Both the position numbers and the translations under genes were made by a program. 64,000 nucleotides of DNA from Rhizobium gallicum bv. gallicum R602sp (lineage in GTDB: Bacteria > Pseudomonadota > Alphaproteobacteria > Rhizobiales > Rhizobiaceae), in assembly GCF_000816845.1 (NCBI RefSeq), contig NZ_CP006879.1:1-64000 (forward strand). Reading direction: 5' to 3'. The first letter of the stretch is position 1. Each line of letters begins with the position of its first letter. The notes beneath the pieces are model-generated. The model was not told the origin of the DNA. It was given only the letters and a program-made list of their open reading frames with translations, and did no database searches. Positions 1 to 7,954 of the stretch are shown piece by piece.

Positions 1-24
1 AAACCCTGACAGCTGTCAGGGTTT
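1..24. repeat. Perfect 24-bp palindrome, parS-like
   Basis: The first 24 bases are a perfect palindrome with half-site AAACCCTGACAG. The same core (CTGACAGCTGTCAG) occurs twice in tandem at 1612-1641, directly after a RepC relic. RepABC plasmids carry RepB-binding parS palindromes with a central CNGCNG core, and this core fits that, although the outer bases differ from the GTT/AAC ends I remember. Role as parS is inference. Confidence 0.55.
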
Positions 25-220
25 CGGAATTCTCCAAGCCATGCCATTCTTGGCAACCAAAAGACGGAAGCTGGGGCCACCTGAGCTAGGTGCCGGCAAA
101 CAGATTTCGATTACCGAAAACCGAGCCGAGTCCTCCGCCGGGAGAAAAACCAATCAACGCCTTTTCCTAGCGTGGGTTCGCCAACGCACACTACCGGTCA
201 CCACAAAACCGCCTCGCCTG
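1..220. repeat. Long imperfect direct repeat, copy A
   Basis: This stretch, from the palindrome to about 220, matches 1629-1843 at roughly 85-90% with small indels; a shared run is CGCCAACGCACACTACCGG. It has no convincing gene. The two copies bracket the NYN gene and the RepC relic, so that segment looks like a duplicated unit whose left neighbour lies outside the window. From 221 to 462 I see nothing else of note. Confidence 0.75.
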
Positions 221-462
221 AATGTCACCTGGCAAGCCAGACTATTTTCAAACTAAGTGACGTCGATGCGGTTATATTACTATTGCGTCGCCCGCTCGCA
301 ATTCGTCGCTTGCGGACATTATTGATGTTGGTCTCTCCGTCGAAAGCACCGATATGTCCGACCAGCCTTTGCGTCAGGGCCGGGGCTTGACGAAGGTGTT
401 TGGCTGGTTTGAATCGTGTCCTGCTGGTAGATTTCAGCCCGTTTGGAATATGAGGAAACGCA

Positions 463-1197
463 ATGCCGTCTGAAACTCGGTCGCCGCGCCTGGCGGTCCT
501 GATTGATGCCGACAACACTTCGGCCAAGATCGCCGACGGGCTGTTCGAAGAGGTCGCCAAGATCGGTGAGGCGAGCGTGCGTCGCATCTATGGCGATTTC
601 TCCGGCACGCGCTCCAAGGGGTGGGCGGACGTTCTGGCAAAGCATGCGATCATACCGCAGCAGCAGTTCGCTTACACAACTGGGAAAAATGCCTCCGATA
701 TCACTCTGGTGATCGATGCCATGGATTTGCTGCACAGCGGCCGCTTCGATGGGTTCTGTTTGGTCTCCTCCGACAGCGATTTCACACGGCTGGCCGCTCG
801 TATACGCGAGCAAGGGGTCGACGTTTTCGGTTTCGGCGAGCAGAAGACGCCTGAGAGTTTTCGCCAAGCCTGCCGGCGGTTCGTCTATACCGAAAACCTC
901 GTTCCCGGGACGGTCAAGGATGAGCAGAATACCGCGTCCCCCGACAAGCCACTGCAGCCGGCGACCACCGCCGTGCCGTTGATCAAGAAGGTGCTGTCGC
1001 AGGAGGATACCGAGGACGGCTGGGTCAATCTCGGCACCGTCGGCAAGCAGCTTCTGAACCTTGCGCCGGACTTCGATCCCCGCACCTTCGGTTTCCGAAA
1101 ACTCAGCGACCTTATCCGTAAGACGAACCAGTTCGACGTTCAGCAGGCCGAGGGGCGTCCCGTCAGCATTCGTCTGAAGCAACGAGGAAAAAAATAG
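463..1197 (+). CDS. NYN-domain RNase with C-terminal OST-HTH/LOTUS domain (LabA/DUF88 type)
   Basis: This 244-aa protein opens with a NYN (PIN-like) nuclease domain, residues about 8-145. The acidic residues expected to bind metal are visible: D15 and D17 in LIDADN, D79 in ASDITLVIDAMD, and D104/D106 in VSSDSDF. After a linker, residues about 170-240 look like an OST-HTH/LOTUS fold (WVNLGTVGKQL, then FGFRKLSDLI), a domain pair common in bacterial LabA-like proteins and thought to bind RNA. Members are predicted metal-dependent RNases; the substrate here is unknown. The gene stands alone, 62 bases before the RepC relic and between the two copies of the long repeat. The family call is secure, the role is not. 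Confidence 0.9.
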   Translation: MPSETRSPRLAVLIDADNTSAKIADGLFEEVAKIGEASVRRIYGDFSGTRSKGWADVLAKHAIIPQQQFAYTTGKNASDITLVIDAMDLLHSGRFDGFCLVSSDSDFTRLAARIREQGVDVFGFGEQKTPESFRQACRRFVYTENLVPGTVKDEQNTASPDKPLQPATTAVPLIKKVLSQEDTEDGWVNLGTVGKQLLNLAPDFDPRTFGFRKLSDLIRKTNQFDVQQAEGRPVSIRLKQRGKK

Positions 1198-1259
1198 GGA
1201 AACTGAGACGGATGAGCCAAGGGTAGCGCGTGGAAATTCCCGGCGACGCCCACGAACGG

Positions 1260-1585
1260 ATGAAGGTGCAGCTGAAGGCATTTCCGCTGAGTAGTGTGTT
1301 GAGGGCGTGCCCCGTAATCGCGGCATAAGGGCCTGGCGGAGCGGTAGAGAGGTGGCGGGATCTGATGGCGGCGGCCGTCATCGTGCGATCGATGCTTGGC
1401 GTTAGCCGATCCGCCTATCAGGAAGCTTGTGAGGCAATGGGGCCACCACGATCGCCCGCATTCTTGAGCGGGCAGGGCGGCTGGTGGATATCTGCGAGAT
1501 CTAGCTTCGAAGACGAAGCGCGCGAATTTTCCCTCAGGCCCGGTCCTCAAGGCGCTGCTAAGAGCGAACGGAGGCACTGGTCAGA
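1260..1585 (+). pseudogene. repC: RepC replication initiator, C-terminal relic
   Basis: Translation gives the characteristic end of RepC, the replication initiator of alphaproteobacterial repABC plasmids: FPLSSVLRACPVIAA, then GPGG, ERWRDLM and VVRSMLGVS-like residues (VIVRSMLGVSRSAYQEACEAMG). An in-frame TAA at 1326-1328 interrupts the reading where other RepC proteins have a tyrosine. After EACEAMG the match moves to another frame (ARILERAGRLVDI) and then to EFSL. The N-terminal two thirds of repC, and repA and repB, are absent. The relic ends just before the tandem parS-like palindromes, matching the usual repC-parS order. It cannot encode a working initiator. Confidence 0.8.
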
Positions 1586-1606
1586 AAATCGGTTGAGGAT
1601 CGATGA

Positions 1607-1646
1607 AAACCCTGACAGCTGTCAGACCTGACAGCTGTCAGGGTTT
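1607..1646. repeat. Two tandem parS-like palindromes
   Basis: Two copies of the palindrome CTGACAGCTGTCAG lie at 1612-1625 and 1628-1641, their centres 16 bp apart, flanked by AAAACC and GGTTTT. They follow the RepC relic by about 20 bp and begin the second long repeat. They are candidate RepB (ParB-type) binding sites; this rests on position and symmetry only. Confidence 0.6.
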
Positions 1647-1843
1647 TGGTATCCTCAAAGCCACGCCCCATTCTTGGCAACCTAAAGACGGAAGCGCTGG
1701 GCCTCCGAGCTAGGTGCCGGCAAAGCAGATTTCGATGCCGAAACCGAGCCGCGCGCATCCGCCGGGAGAAAAGCCAATCAACGTCTTTTCCTTGCGTGGA
1801 TTCGCCAACGCACACTACCGGCCCTCACAAAACCGCTCCGCCT
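1629..1843. repeat. Long imperfect direct repeat, copy B
   Basis: This is the second copy of the repeat at 1-220, with scattered substitutions and short indels. Similarity fades after ACAAAACCGC. No gene is evident in it. Confidence 0.75.
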
Positions 1844-1920
1844 TCCGGCTCTTCATCGACAAGATTCTCCACGTGCAGAACGGGGAAATCTGCCTACCAA
1901 GCCGATTTGGGTGGCTCTCG

Positions 1921-2391
1921 TTAGGTCTGTGTATCCCGTCTGAGAAGGGCGGTGCGGATCTGCTCAGTCTTACTTGGGGGAGCTGGGGATGGGGCCGATT
2001 CGATACCAGAGGCGCTATTCTCGTCGTTATTTCGTTTCAGGTTGAGAAAGCGTCGCTGCGCAACAAGTCGGTCGGCGATCGAAAGTGGTTCCACGGGTTT
2101 TCCGTTGATGTCATGGCGCATCGAGTCTGGTTGGCCACTCGCGAAATAGTACCGTTTCGAATGGACAAATGAGCCAACGGCTCGACGCAATGCCGTGGCC
2201 CCGACATCAGGCTTTACCAGCGCGCGGATATCGTTGAAGAGGCCAAGCGCGAAGGGACGGATCTGATCGCCTGGTTTACTGGGAAGAATGTCGATCGGAC
2301 GGATGAGCAGTACGCTGATCGCCTCTGCCTTTTGAACATCGAACTCTGTTGCAATAATGGGTCCGTGGCTGACGGTCCAGGGTTTGTCCAT
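1921..2391 (-). CDS. ProQ/FinO-family RNA chaperone
   Basis: This 156-aa protein has a ProQ/FinO core at residues about 25-105: LLIRPIDILPSKPGDQIRPF, then ALGLFNDIRALVKP, LRRAVGSFVHSKRYY and MRHDINGKPVEPLSIADR. The spacing follows the family pattern of a proline-containing first helix, a basic helix, then a Tyr and an R-x-D-L/I-x-G motif. Members bind structured RNA such as sRNAs or plasmid copy and transfer antisense RNAs (FinO). The C-terminal 40 residues are a charged tail of low complexity. Its position beside the RepC relic suits a plasmid RNA regulator. A broken second copy lies at 25300-25657. Confidence 0.8.
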   Translation of the reverse strand: MDKPWTVSHGPIIATEFDVQKAEAISVLLIRPIDILPSKPGDQIRPFALGLFNDIRALVKPDVGATALRRAVGSFVHSKRYYFASGQPDSMRHDINGKPVEPLSIADRLVAQRRFLNLKRNNDENSASGIESAPSPAPPSKTEQIRTALLRRDTQT

Positions 2392-2621
2392 GAGCTCCTA
2401 CCTTGCGCTTCTTGTCACTACGGATCGATTGTGAAGGGACGTTGACAGCAGCTCTATCTTCTAGCGATCCCCGGCGATATAGGCGTTTTCGACATAGTTC
2501 CAGCGCACTTGAAAAGTTACGGAAATGCCGGAAATAAGCAATTCGCGGCAAGCCCGGCGTGGATTAAGATTTTTACCAAGCGGAGGCACCCGCCCGACTC
2601 GGTAGCCTTCTGAACTGGCTC

Positions 2622-3539
2622 TTATGGGCGAAAGAGACCGAAGCGGCGCGCTTCATCCAACAGTGCCCTGACAGAAGACGGTTGCCATTTCCGGCCACCA
2701 CGCGGCGGCCGCTCATGCATCTGGTCCAATTGCGCAGCAATTTCGCGCAGCGATAGATCAGGATCGGCGATCGCGATCGCAGCGACCAGCTTCATCAGAT
2801 TGTCCTCCGGCGGCCGGCGAGGAGAGCGGCCGAGCAATTCTGGCTCGGCGAGTCTCTCGCGCACCATCCGGTGGATTGCCCGACGCAAGCGTTCGACCGT
2901 CCAGTCGTGACCTTTGCGATTGAGTATCCGCACGACATTATCCCAACTGTGTTGCGGTCGCAGCTGGCGTACGGTTGGCAGCCATGTCTGCGCCGATGAG
3001 ATCACTTCGTCCAGATAAGCCCGATTGCGGGCGGCTGAGATAGCGCGGACCGCTTCCGGTCGGCGCTCGCGAAGTCCAGGGTTACCAGCGAGCCGACCGC
3101 GTGCCTTAGCTGCCGCCATGCCGGCTTTGGTTCGCTCCGCGATCAGCGCACGCTCGAGCTGGGCTACGGCACCTAGCACTTGGAGAGAAAACATGCCTTG
3201 CGGCGTCGCGGTGTCGATTGGATCGCGAAGGGAACGGAAGTGAACGCCTCGTTTCTCGAGGTCTTCGATGACGTCAAGCAAGTGGCTAACGGAACGCGCC
3301 AGCCGGTCCAGGCGGACGACGACGAGGGCGTCGCCCGCGACAAGTTCCCGGAGAAGCTTCGTCAGGATCGGCCTGGCCCGTGATGCGCCGGATCCGTGCT
3401 CCTGATGGATGCGATGACAACCGGCCGCTCGCAACTCGTCGACCTGGGCATCGTTGAGTTGGTCGTCCGTCGAGACGCGCGCGTATCCAATCAACCTCTG
3501 CGGCGGGGGGAGGGGATTGGAGGTTGCAGCTCTCGCCAT
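2622..3539 (-). CDS. Serine site-specific recombinase (resolvase/invertase family)
   Basis: This 305-aa protein has a full N-terminal resolvase catalytic domain, residues about 15-150: LIGYARVSTDDQ with catalytic Ser23, VVVRLDRLARS, and the long E helix with FSLQVLGAVAQLER. A C-terminal extension of about 150 residues, longer than the HTH tail of Tn3 resolvases (about 185 aa in total), holds two possible helix-turn-helix segments (TVRQLRPQHSWDNVVRIL and LSLREIAAQLDQM). The length is intermediate between Tn3 resolvases and large serine integrases. No transposase gene accompanies it. A perfect inverted repeat at 3983-4013 upstream of its start could be its site. Confidence 0.88.
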   Translation of the reverse strand: MARAATSNPLPPPQRLIGYARVSTDDQLNDAQVDELRAAGCHRIHQEHGSGASRARPILTKLLRELVAGDALVVVRLDRLARSVSHLLDVIEDLEKRGVHFRSLRDPIDTATPQGMFSLQVLGAVAQLERALIAERTKAGMAAAKARGRLAGNPGLRERRPEAVRAISAARNRAYLDEVISSAQTWLPTVRQLRPQHSWDNVVRILNRKGHDWTVERLRRAIHRMVRERLAEPELLGRSPRRPPEDNLMKLVAAIAIADPDLSLREIAAQLDQMHERPPRGGRKWQPSSVRALLDEARRFGLFRP

Positions 3540-4038
3540 GGAATCTCGCGGTCTTTTAAAGGCGTTTTGTACAAATAAAGAATGTATCAGTAAACGTTCC
3601 TTTGCAAGCGTGTTTTACCAGCTGAATTAGAGGCCGTAGAGCCTGAAATCTTACCTTCGACGACCGCCGGGTCGTCGGAGTTCGAGAAATCGCGCCAGCA
3701 GCCTGCTGTGGCCGAAACACGCAAAACCAGATGTTTTGAAGCAGAGCGACCACGCCTTGTCGCCGCATGCGAGCTTCGGCGCTGAGAAATGAGGGGCGGG
3801 GCTTCGTGACGGCAGGCAGTCAACTCAAGCAGGGCAGAAAAATCCACCGATCCTGGTAGAAAATTGGCCAAAAAAGCCCGGGTTTTCCGGCGGATCCCCC
3901 GATCCTGGAACAATGGCGCTTGTTCAATCCGATACGCATTACTTATCGGAAGCCAGGCGTGGCCTGAAGCAGTCCATCCGGTAACGGATGCTAATTACGC
4001 GATAGCATCCGTTTAACAAATTATTTACTGTGTTTTCA
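3540..4038. other. Non-coding interval upstream of the recombinase
   Basis: These ~500 bases have no convincing gene. They hold the upstream region of the recombinase (on the minus strand) and, near the right end, the perfect inverted repeat listed separately. I see no full transposon end. Confidence 0.5.
3983..4013. repeat. Perfect 11-bp inverted repeat with 9-nt spacer
   Basis: AACGGATGCTA and its reverse complement are separated by ATTACGCGA. No T-run follows, so it is not an obvious terminator. It lies between the divergent recombinase and DUF1612 relic and could be a recombination site or an operator. Confidence 0.5.
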
Positions 4039-5075
4039 ATGCGTTGTGATTTAGCCAAGTTGCACATCACAGGGCCTGTTGCGGCCGATTTCGACGCCTC
4101 GTCCGCTATCGCTCGCCTGGATGAGCGCATTGCCCGCTCGACAGTCGGCGCCGGCTTCCTCGAGCGCACCCACTTCGCCTCGCAGTGGATCGATGGCGAA
4201 CTCGTGCATCTCGAAGACCTGGTCCTTCACGACGCTGGCGCCGATGTCCGAGCGCCGACCCACGAACTGACGATTACCCGCGACGTGCTGAAAGCCCCGG
4301 CGCATCGCCGCCCTGCGCGGGCAGGCTTGGCCTGTACCATCTTTTGGTGACGACGGCGCTGTGGGAAAGATCGGAGCCGAGCATGGTGACAATGCGGTGC
4401 CGGAAGGGGAGGGAGCGGAGGGTTCTGACGTCACCAGCCCATTCGAGGCCGAGCTCGCCGCCATCGATGCGGTGCTGGCCCTGTCGGTCGCCGCCATTGC
4501 AAAAGCAAAGACGCCCGGCGCAGCTCGGGCCAAGGATCCGCTGGTCTACGATCTCGACTGGGACGAAGACGAGCGGCTTGACGAATGGCTGGTCGTGCTG
4601 AAGGAGACCGAGGGTCTGCCGCCGGTATTGCGGGCCGGGCTGTTGCTTGATGCCTGGAACGATCTGCAGGTCCGGCAACATGCGCCCTGGCTCGGCTGCG
4701 GCAAGCGGGCTCGACGACCGCGGCGCATCTGGCCGCCGTCAATCTCGGCTTCAAATCCATCCCCGTCGAGCGCCGGCATCGCGCGCGCGACACCCGCCTG
4801 CTGGCGATCGTCAATGGCATCATTGCGGCCGCCGAGCTTGGCCTCCGGGAGCACGACCGGCTGGTGCTCGCAAAACAGATGATGGAGCGGCGCCTGGTCG
4901 GCCGACGATCGTCCTCAAATCTGCCTGATCTGTTCGAGCTCGTGATTTCGCGGCCGCTGGTCTCGGCCGGCATGATCGCCCAAACGCTGAAAGTGACTCC
5001 GCGGACGGCGCTCAGGATCGTCGAGGAGCTTGGGCTCAGGGAGCTGACCGGTTTCGGGCATGGGGAGTGCGCTGA
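4039..5075 (+). pseudogene. RHE_PE00001-type protein (DUF1612 plus HTH), frameshifted
   Basis: Three successive frames reconstruct one protein. The N-terminus at 4039 reads MRCDLAKL...ARLDERIARS, then LWIDGELVHLEDLVLHDA-like sequence (QWIDGELVHLEDLVLHDAGA). The middle, 4361 to about 4690, reads PLVYDLDWDEDERLDEWL and LRAGLLLDAWNDLQV. The end reads AAELGLREHDRLVLAKQMMERR, NLPDLFELVIS and a helix-turn-helix (TPRTALRIVEELGLREL), finishing GRFRAWGVR-stop at 5073-5075. These blocks match the DUF1612/HTH proteins encoded next to replication genes on rhizobial plasmids. At least two frameshifts (near 4320 and 4690) break it. Family function is unknown. Confidence 0.8.
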
Positions 5076-5266
5076 GGTTCGCTCGTCAAACTTTTGTTCT
5101 ATGGCAAGGTTCGCGCGCGCTTGGGCGTTTAACCTTCGCCGCAATAAAGAGCCTGAAAAGCGTGCGTAATTGCGAATCGGCGCTTGCCTACGAGATACAC
5201 ATTCGCAATGGTTGTTTTGACAACAGGGGGTCCGATCATGCGCCAATCCATCATTGACAAAGTGTC

Positions 5267-6508
5267 ATGACTGCCGAGATTGCGATCCTCAATCGGACCG
5301 CGGTCGCGCTCGCAGCCGACAGCGTCGTGACTCTCAGCGATGGGCGCCGTCATAAAACTTACGATTCTGCAGAGAAGATTTTCGAGTTTTCGCGATTTCA
5401 ACCCATTGCTTTGATGATCTACAACAATGCGCAATTTATGAATGCGCCGTTTGAAATCATCATAAGAGAATATCGTGAGCAACTGACGTCCAACACTTTT
5501 AAGTCATTGGTGCAGGTTTGGCCCGAGTTCGAGAAATATCTCCTGGCGTTCAAGCGGAGCGAAGAGGACGAGTTAGATCACTTTCGAGGGATGGTGCTTG
5601 CAGAAGTCAAGGAAATCCGGTCGAAAGTTATGACGCACGTTTTTGCGTCGATCGGTCGCCGGGGGCGATCGGCTAGGGAATCGGTTCCCGACTTCGTTGT
5701 AAGGCAGTGCAAGGAGAGAAAGTCCGAAGCTGAAGTCGTACCATTGAAAGATTTTCTCTCTGGCGTAACTCTGGAACAGTTCAACGATATTTACCGGGCC
5801 ACCGTTGTCGACGTCGCAAATGGAATTAAGCTCGAGATGTCCCCGGATATCGAAGACGCTTTGTGCGATATGATGTTCGCGGTTATCAAATCTGAGCAGA
5901 AATCAGGTGCTTTCACCGGGCTCGTTTTTACTGGGTTCGGATCGGATGAGATATTTCCAACTCTTTGCTCGGTCGAGATTGATGGCGTGTACTTCAATCA
6001 GTTCCGAATTTTATCGACCAACCTGATCGATATCGATCGGCGCGGCGAGACCGCAGCAATCGTGCCTTTCGCCCAACAAGATATGCCCGAGCGCTTCATG
6101 CTGGGGATCGATGGTGAGTTCGAAGGCGCGATGGAAAAAATCTGCCTGGATATGGTCGGCCAACTCGTTGACCAAAACAAGCGCGCATTCCGCAACGGCA
6201 AGGCCGAACTTGTTAAAGCGGCAGCTGCAGAAGAGTTCAAGATTGGCCTCCAACGCCTCAAAAAGAAGAACTCCGACGATCTTTTATCTGTGGTCAATCA
6301 TCTCTCCAAGAAGGAACTCGGGGAAGTGGCGTACTCTCTCGTGGAACTCACCTCGCGCAAGCGTCGTTATTCGAATGACTTGGAAACCGTTGGCGGACCG
6401 ATAGATGTCGCCATTTTGACGAAGAACGAAGGTTTCATTTGGGTGCGCCGTAAACACTATTTCGACATAGCCCTCAATCCACGATATGATGCAAAGCGCA
6501 AAAGATGA
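5267..6508 (+). CDS. Proteasome-beta-like Ntn hydrolase fold protein
   Basis: The 413-aa protein begins MTAEIAILNRTAVALAADS. If the initiator Met is removed, Thr becomes residue 1 and the Asp in AADS falls at residue 17. Those are the Thr1 and Asp17 positions of proteasome beta subunits and HslV; a lysine in YDSAEKIFEF lies at about residue 36, near the usual Lys33. A hydrophobic strand (PIALMIYNNAQFM) follows, as in that fold. The remaining ~300 residues are a long, mostly helical extension not found in proteasome subunits. Similar hypothetical proteins are widespread, but I know no assigned function. The 67-aa gene downstream is probably co-transcribed. It lies 1.4 kb before the ubiquitin-like operon. 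The fold call is by motif only. Confidence 0.6.
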   Translation: MTAEIAILNRTAVALAADSVVTLSDGRRHKTYDSAEKIFEFSRFQPIALMIYNNAQFMNAPFEIIIREYREQLTSNTFKSLVQVWPEFEKYLLAFKRSEEDELDHFRGMVLAEVKEIRSKVMTHVFASIGRRGRSARESVPDFVVRQCKERKSEAEVVPLKDFLSGVTLEQFNDIYRATVVDVANGIKLEMSPDIEDALCDMMFAVIKSEQKSGAFTGLVFTGFGSDEIFPTLCSVEIDGVYFNQFRILSTNLIDIDRRGETAAIVPFAQQDMPERFMLGIDGEFEGAMEKICLDMVGQLVDQNKRAFRNGKAELVKAAAAEEFKIGLQRLKKKNSDDLLSVVNHLSKKELGEVAYSLVELTSRKRRYSNDLETVGGPIDVAILTKNEGFIWVRRKHYFDIALNPRYDAKRKR

Positions 6509-6519
6509 GGAATTGACAG

Positions 6520-6723
6520 ATGGACAATCACCGAATCCGACGCTCAGTTAATCAGCCGCAGACGGAAGACGACGACCTGCGGTCCTACATTGAAGGCGAC
6601 TCGACTGATGAGATCGTGCGCCAGGTGAACGACGCCTTTGCGCTGCGTTTGTCAGAGATCCTTAAGAAGGGCCGATCGGCTCCTCGGCACTCTGGAGATT
6701 CCGAGGACGGAAAACGCCTATGA
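6520..6723 (+). CDS. Small hypothetical protein, 67 aa
   Basis: The gene starts 12 bases after the Ntn-like gene, with GAGGAA just upstream of its ATG, so the two look like an operon. The protein is charged and probably helical (DEIVRQVNDAFALRLSEIL) with a basic tail. Its last 62 bases overlap the 3' end of the convergent ART-like gene. I do not recognise the family. Confidence 0.55.
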   Translation: MDNHRIRRSVNQPQTEDDDLRSYIEGDSTDEIVRQVNDAFALRLSEILKKGRSAPRHSGDSEDGKRL

Positions 6724-7309
6724 TTCGCGTCTCGGATCGCACGGCAATCTGCGTGTGGGTTTTTTGATAAAACCCGCCGCCTGGGTAGACGTTTTCGCCT
6801 TCTACGAATAACCCGCGCACCGTATCAAATGGCTGAATCAGAGGGGACGTGCCGCTATCTCTTGCTTTGCGAACCTCGTCTTCGATATTCTCGTGCAAAT
6901 GCCGGATCACCGCGCAATCGAGATAGCGAAGTAGCTTGTCCCCCTCCTTTGAGCCTTTGACGTCTTTGTTAACGGGCAGAGCGAGACCCGCCTTTACCCG
7001 GGCCGTCTCAAAGCTCCGATAGGCATCCGAAAGCAGATCGAGATTTTCCCGGACCGTAAGGTCTAGGCAGTTACCTAGGTCAATGACCGCGCCGACGACT
7101 GCAGCTTTCTTGTATGATCCACGGTTCTGCTTTTCGATCGCCCATTCCAGCGCTCGACCAGGGTCGCCTTCCCAAAAATAGGCTCCAGATCCAAGCCAAT
7201 CGAAATCTTCGCTACTTTGACGAAACGGTTTTCCATTGAGGAGATCGACTGCAGTATCCTCGTCACATCCATGAAAACCCAAAATAAAGCTGGTATGGAA
7301 TGATGTCAC
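6662..7309 (-). CDS. ADP-ribosyltransferase (PARP/DUF3990-like) fold protein, putative toxin
   Basis: The 215-aa protein begins GFHGCDEDTAVDLL (His13) and continues with DFDWLGSGAYFWE (Tyr44). This H...Y arrangement, with a short loop and a G-x-G-x-YF block, resembles the NAD-binding core of PARP-like ADP-ribosyltransferases and DUF3990. Later blocks are RYLDCAVIRHLHE and GGGFYQKTHTQIAVR; the third catalytic residue is not obvious. The start is GTG and overlaps the TGA of the preceding 57-aa gene as GTGA, so translation is coupled. With the XRE gene upstream it forms a regulator / small protein / enzyme operon like a toxin-antitoxin unit. The ART assignment is inference from motifs. Confidence 0.6.
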   Translation of the reverse strand: MTSFHTSFILGFHGCDEDTAVDLLNGKPFRQSSEDFDWLGSGAYFWEGDPGRALEWAIEKQNRGSYKKAAVVGAVIDLGNCLDLTVRENLDLLSDAYRSFETARVKAGLALPVNKDVKGSKEGDKLLRYLDCAVIRHLHENIEDEVRKARDSGTSPLIQPFDTVRGLFVEGENVYPGGGFYQKTHTQIAVRSETRIIGVFRPRNLQSAEEPIGPS

Positions 7310-7479
7310 TTCGGTCTACGCTTGTCCGGTTGCCCGCCATATTGCGGTTTCAGATCGCCATCGCCATCATATAGGCCTTCCTCAATCAGCCACTGCCGCG
7401 CCATTTCCGGTGTCTGCGTCTTCTCTTCCACCCGCCGTTGAAGCATGGCGCGAATTGCTTTTCTTTCCGCTTCATTCAT
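7306..7479 (-). CDS. Small acidic/basic protein, 57 aa, middle gene of the XRE-ART operon
   Basis: An ATG at 7479 preceded by AGGAG (reverse of 7485-7490) opens a 57-aa frame beginning MNEAERKAIRAML and ending PDKRRPK. It sits between the XRE and ART-like genes and its TGA overlaps the GTG of the latter. The N-terminal half should be a charged helix. Its good ribosome-binding site and coupling make it a real gene. It may be an antitoxin, an adaptor or part of the regulator; I do not recognise it. Confidence 0.7.
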   Translation of the reverse strand: MNEAERKAIRAMLQRRVEEKTQTPEMARQWLIEEGLYDGDGDLKPQYGGQPDKRRPK

Positions 7480-7493
7480 CTGAACGCTCCTAA

Positions 7494-7859
7494 TTATTTC
7501 CGGTCGGAATTCTTTCGCAACCGCGTATAGGCGGCGGTGATCATATCAATCATTGCGTCCCGACCATCATCCGGTAGGCTTGGATCAGCCTGTAAAACGG
7601 CTGTGATTTGGGTCAATGGTTCAGCCGCATAATTCATCTCGGACGGGTCCCTGACGAAAGCATCGGCGCTAAGGCCAGCCCATCGAACAAGTGCCGTGAG
7701 GCTATCAACGTCGGGACGCTTGCCTTGTGCCATCCTTGTTAGCGTCGACGCGCTGACGCCGGACTCTTCGGCCACCTGCTTCCAGTTCAATTTTCTCGAT
7801 GCACGGGCACTGTCAAGAGCCTGGTAAAACGCGCTCCCTCGAAATTCCGACTTCGACAT
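7494..7859 (-). CDS. XRE-family transcriptional regulator
   Basis: The 121-aa protein has one helix-turn-helix of Cro/CI type at residues about 15-70: LNWKQVAEESGVSASTLTRMAQ, then the third helix and DVDSLTALVRWAGLSAD. The C-terminal 50 residues are a helical tail, probably for dimerisation. It is the first gene of a three-gene operon ending in the ART-like gene. It is divergent from the ubiquitin-like operon, with only 95 bases between the two starts. Repeats of ATTGCA in that gap are likely operators, so this protein may control both its own operon and the Ubl operon. Confidence 0.88.
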   Translation of the reverse strand: MSKSEFRGSAFYQALDSARASRKLNWKQVAEESGVSASTLTRMAQGKRPDVDSLTALVRWAGLSADAFVRDPSEMNYAAEPLTQITAVLQADPSLPDDGRDAMIDMITAAYTRLRKNSDRK

Positions 7860-7869
7860 TTAATTTCAC

Positions 7870-7924
7870 TCTTGCAATTGTGTTTCGTTGCCCTCATATT
7901 GCACCTCGATTGCAAGAATGCAAT
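7870..7924. promoter_or_regulatory. Divergent control region with ATTGCA inverted repeats
   Basis: Between the XRE gene and the Ubl-E2 gene, ATTGCA-AGAA-TGCAAT (7909-7924) is a perfect 6-bp inverted repeat. Related half-sites occur at 7872-7879 (TTGCAATT) and around 7899 (ATTGCA). This is the expected place for XRE operators controlling both directions. Protein binding is inferred. Confidence 0.55.
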
Positions 7925-7954
7925 TGAAATCTACATATGAAACAGGAGGCCTTT

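Noticed and set aside
319..1326. Long minus-strand reading frame opposite the NYN gene
   Set aside because: It is antisense to a well-supported gene, its composition is Arg/Leu-rich, and it has no family features.
3540..4038. Tn3-type transposon end or res site near the recombinase
   Set aside because: No 38-bp Tn3-like terminal repeat or three-subsite res arrangement could be seen; only the single inverted repeat is supported.
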